A stretch of 22,054 nucleotides of DNA from Cyclostephanos tholiformis. Its lineage: Eukaryota > Bacillariophyta > Thalassiosirophyceae > Thalassiosirales > Thalassiosiraceae. The stretch lies in NCBI GenBank assembly GCA_036939975.1, contig JALLPB010000309.1, positions 1 through 22,054 of the forward strand. Reading direction: 5' to 3'. Shown piece after piece: positions 20,167 to 22,054 of the stretch (positions are counted from its first letter, which is position 1; each line of letters opens with the position of its first letter). Below the pieces are notes generated by a model. It searched no databases and had not been told where the DNA came from. It worked only from the letters and a program-made list of their open reading frames with translations. The translations under genes were made by a program, and so were the position numbers.

Positions 20167-21868
20167 CTTGTCGTCGTAATCGGGAGGAATGCCCATAACT
20201 TGCCCATGGAATTGGCGGAAGACAGCGCCCTGTTTAGGTTTTGTGTTGATGTCGGTCCACATTCGGTCGGTGGGGCAGTGTTCCAGGATGATCTCGCCCT
20301 GGCCGATTTTATCCTAGATGTAAAAATACATAAATGTGTTTAGTGCATTTGGTGCTGCTGGCTTTACAATTGGTTTCCAGGAGAATTGCACTCATGTTGT
20401 CTTGGTAAACTAGCGAAGGTTCCATGTCGTAGCCCTGTTCCTGAAGGAAGTACTGAGCCCAGAGAATGTAAGCCAGCGAGTAATCCACGCCAACGAGTTC
20501 TGCTTCTGTGGAGCTTTTTGTGTTAATTTTTTGTTTCCAAGAATAGCTCATGGCCATGCCTTGGCCTAGGCTCATGCCGGTGCCGGTGTGACCCCGGCAG
20601 TCCGCGTGTACCGCGTAGGCCGCATCAACTCACCAACGAGCCATTGTCATTGAGTCGGCTGACAGAATGAGGGGCATGTGGAGGGTGCAATTAAGGTACT
20701 GTAGAAGGCGTTTCACCTTGCCCCAATCGTCCTCATCCGGGGACTTGACACAGGTGGTCAGGAAGGCAGTGACAGGCTGGATGTCACGGCACGCACGAGC
20801 GCTGAGGAAAAGGAGTTGGGCAATGGCATGGTGGAATGCGTGAGCCTATTCTTCCGGAAGGGGTCGGGCCGTAGAGGGGTTGCGGACATCAAAGAGGTGG
20901 TTGGCGGCGGGGGTGGCCCGGAACCCGGCGATCTCCTCTGGGAAATCCGCCACAATCGATTTGATGTATTCAGTCATATTAATAATGACCTTGCCGTCGC
21001 ACGAGTAGTCGAGGATCATTCCGAGGTAGTCATGGATTTTGCCGCGATGGCTGACAACCGATATGCCATAGGTGGCACTCAGCTAGTCGCCGAACTTGGT
21101 GACTTCAGAGGCATTGGCATGGGAGACCTTGAGGTCGTAGACGTGCCAGCACACCGTCATCTGGCTCCCCCCAACTGTTTTGTTTGCAACGCAAGGGTCG
21201 TATGGGTTGAGGACGAAGCCATCATGTTTGAGGTCACTGATGAGGCGCCGATAAAATAGGAGAGTGCTCCAGAGGAGGCAATAAAGGGCCTTTTGCATTT
21301 TGACGTAGAGAACGGCCGTGTTCTTTTGGTCAACGGTGATGTATTTACGGTATAAGTTCGGGGCGACCTGAACCATGAGCTCGGCGAGACGGCCCTTGAG
21401 CACCATGGTGATGTCTTTGTCGCAGTCGGCATGGAGGAAGGCAATATCGAAGCAACCAACATTGCAGCTCTCGACGGCATCGATGACGGCCGTGAGGAAC
21501 ATGGACTCCATCGAGACCGTGGGGAGGTGGTCTCTTGTTTCGACCCATCGTGCCTCGCTGCTTGCACCTGTCGGCAGAAAATTGCGCGTTGATGATGTCT
21601 TGAGTTTTTCCTTGAGGAACATGAGGGAGGAGACTGCCTTTTTCTTTTCGTCGGCAGGACAATAGGTCTTCCTTGAGGATGGGAGTAAAAACAGACATGT
21701 TGTGCATTTGATGTAATTCCTTCGTGATGCCTTGTTCGCCACGTTCTTTGAACTTCTTGAGGCCCACCCCAATAGAATACTGTTGTAGGATAATGCCCAG
21801 GGCATACTCGTCACGATCTTCAAGGGATCGCTTAAATCAGCATCCGAGAACAGGACAAAATTAGAGTG
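20167..21868 (-). mobile_element. Truncated, decayed Ty1/Copia pol (reverse transcriptase-RNase H)
   Basis: Read on the minus strand, the order is: start of the RT region (FVLFSDAD, PWALSYNSI), RT core (VSMESMFLTAVIDA, FLHADCDKDITMVLKGRLAE, YVKMQKALYCLL, NPYDPCVANK), then RNase H (DAAYAVHADCRGHTGTGM, KINTKSSTEAELVGVD, VYQDNMSAILLE) and the C-terminal tail ([15 protein letters not shown], then MGIPPDYDD). It is broken by at least three frameshifts in RT and one near 20310. The family HVDDL catalytic motif reads HVYDL, and the PG of the FDIPGAFLHA motif is missing. An in-frame stop at 21872-21874 precedes the first homology. Gag, protease, integrase and both long terminal repeats are absent, so the remnant is truncated at both ends and cannot move by itself. 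The wording of the motifs resembles diatom Copia lineages. Confidence 0.88.
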
Positions 21869-22044
21869 GGTTTAAGTACTTTTTTTCGGGGGGTCACCAG
21901 AGGTAGGCGGGGGATCACTGTGACAGCCGAGCTCTCCCCTCCCCCCCATTTTTTTTGGCATTTAAGTTTTCCCCTCCTCCCTCTCTCTTTTATCTCAATC
22001 TACTCCTACGATAGCTCCTTTCGTTTACTCTTGTCTTTGCCACC
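21869..22044. other. Pyrimidine-rich non-coding stretch
   Basis: It begins at the 5' limit of recognisable Copia sequence and carries C- and CT-rich runs (around 21940-22005) leading into an ATG at 22045. It could be a promoter or 5' UTR for a gene running out of the window. Nothing else is recognised. Confidence 0.35.
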
Positions 22045-22054
22045 ATGCCACGTG
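22045..22054 (+). CDS. Possible start of a gene cut by the window end
   Basis: An ATG in GCCACCATG context follows a CT-rich leader, a plausible start. Only three codons (Met-Pro-Arg) are visible, so the product cannot be identified. It does not match the start of H4 or H3. It may simply be a chance ATG. Confidence 0.2.

Noticed and set aside
19893..20207. A centromeric H3 (CENP-A-like) variant with a novel N-terminus
   Set aside because: There is no loop-1 insertion, and the apparent N-terminal 21 codons are Copia sequence read in another frame; an H3 fragment explains it better.
20816..21259. A 147-codon plus-strand frame
   Set aside because: It is the complement of the Copia reverse transcriptase remnant and has no domain of its own.

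Overview
The window looks like nuclear DNA of a stramenopile alga, most likely a diatom. Genes are compact, with short GT-AG introns (64-130 nt, mostly with GTGAGT-type donors). A decayed Ty1/Copia element has diatom-style pol motifs, and there is a divergent H2A/H2B pair. The species cannot be named from the sequence alone. No tRNA, rRNA, CRISPR or bacterial feature was found.

Layout: (1) 1-638, a partial 31-bp repeat and non-coding DNA. (2) 639-1916 (+), a single-exon START-domain lipid-transfer-like protein. (3) 2001-3988 (-), a nine-exon gene for a protein with three HMG boxes. (4) 4227-5439 (+), a three-exon, probably secreted TPR-like protein. (5) 5689-6208 (-), a two-exon LC8-type dynein light chain with an unusual internal insertion. 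(6) 7487-16960 (+), a five-exon gene for a protein of about 3053 residues. Its SET/post-SET core resembles plant SDG2/ATXR3 H3K4 methyltransferases. Around the core are an AT-hook, a degenerate bromodomain-like region, an HMG box, a CW zinc finger, a Tudor-like module and four TALE/KN-type homeodomains. (7) 17730-18841, histones H2B (-) and H2A (+) sharing a 380-bp promoter. (8) 19893-20144 (-), the C-terminal 83 codons of a histone H3, joined within about 20 bp to the 3' end of a broken Copia pol remnant (20167-21868, -). (9) 21869-22054, a pyrimidine-rich stretch ending at a possible new start codon.

The main themes are chromatin and histones. The giant methyltransferase-like protein, the triple-HMG protein and three histone loci lie within 20 kb, though clustering may be chance. 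All three histone 3' flanks carry the same kind of 16-nt hairpin (GGATTT, 4-nt loop, AAATCC). It is analogous to the animal replication-dependent histone stem-loop but AT-rich. The most notable object is the SET plus four-homeodomain protein. The most notable structural event is the H3/Copia junction. All gene models with introns were spliced by eye from splice motifs, reading-frame continuity and domain continuity, and no transcript evidence was available.
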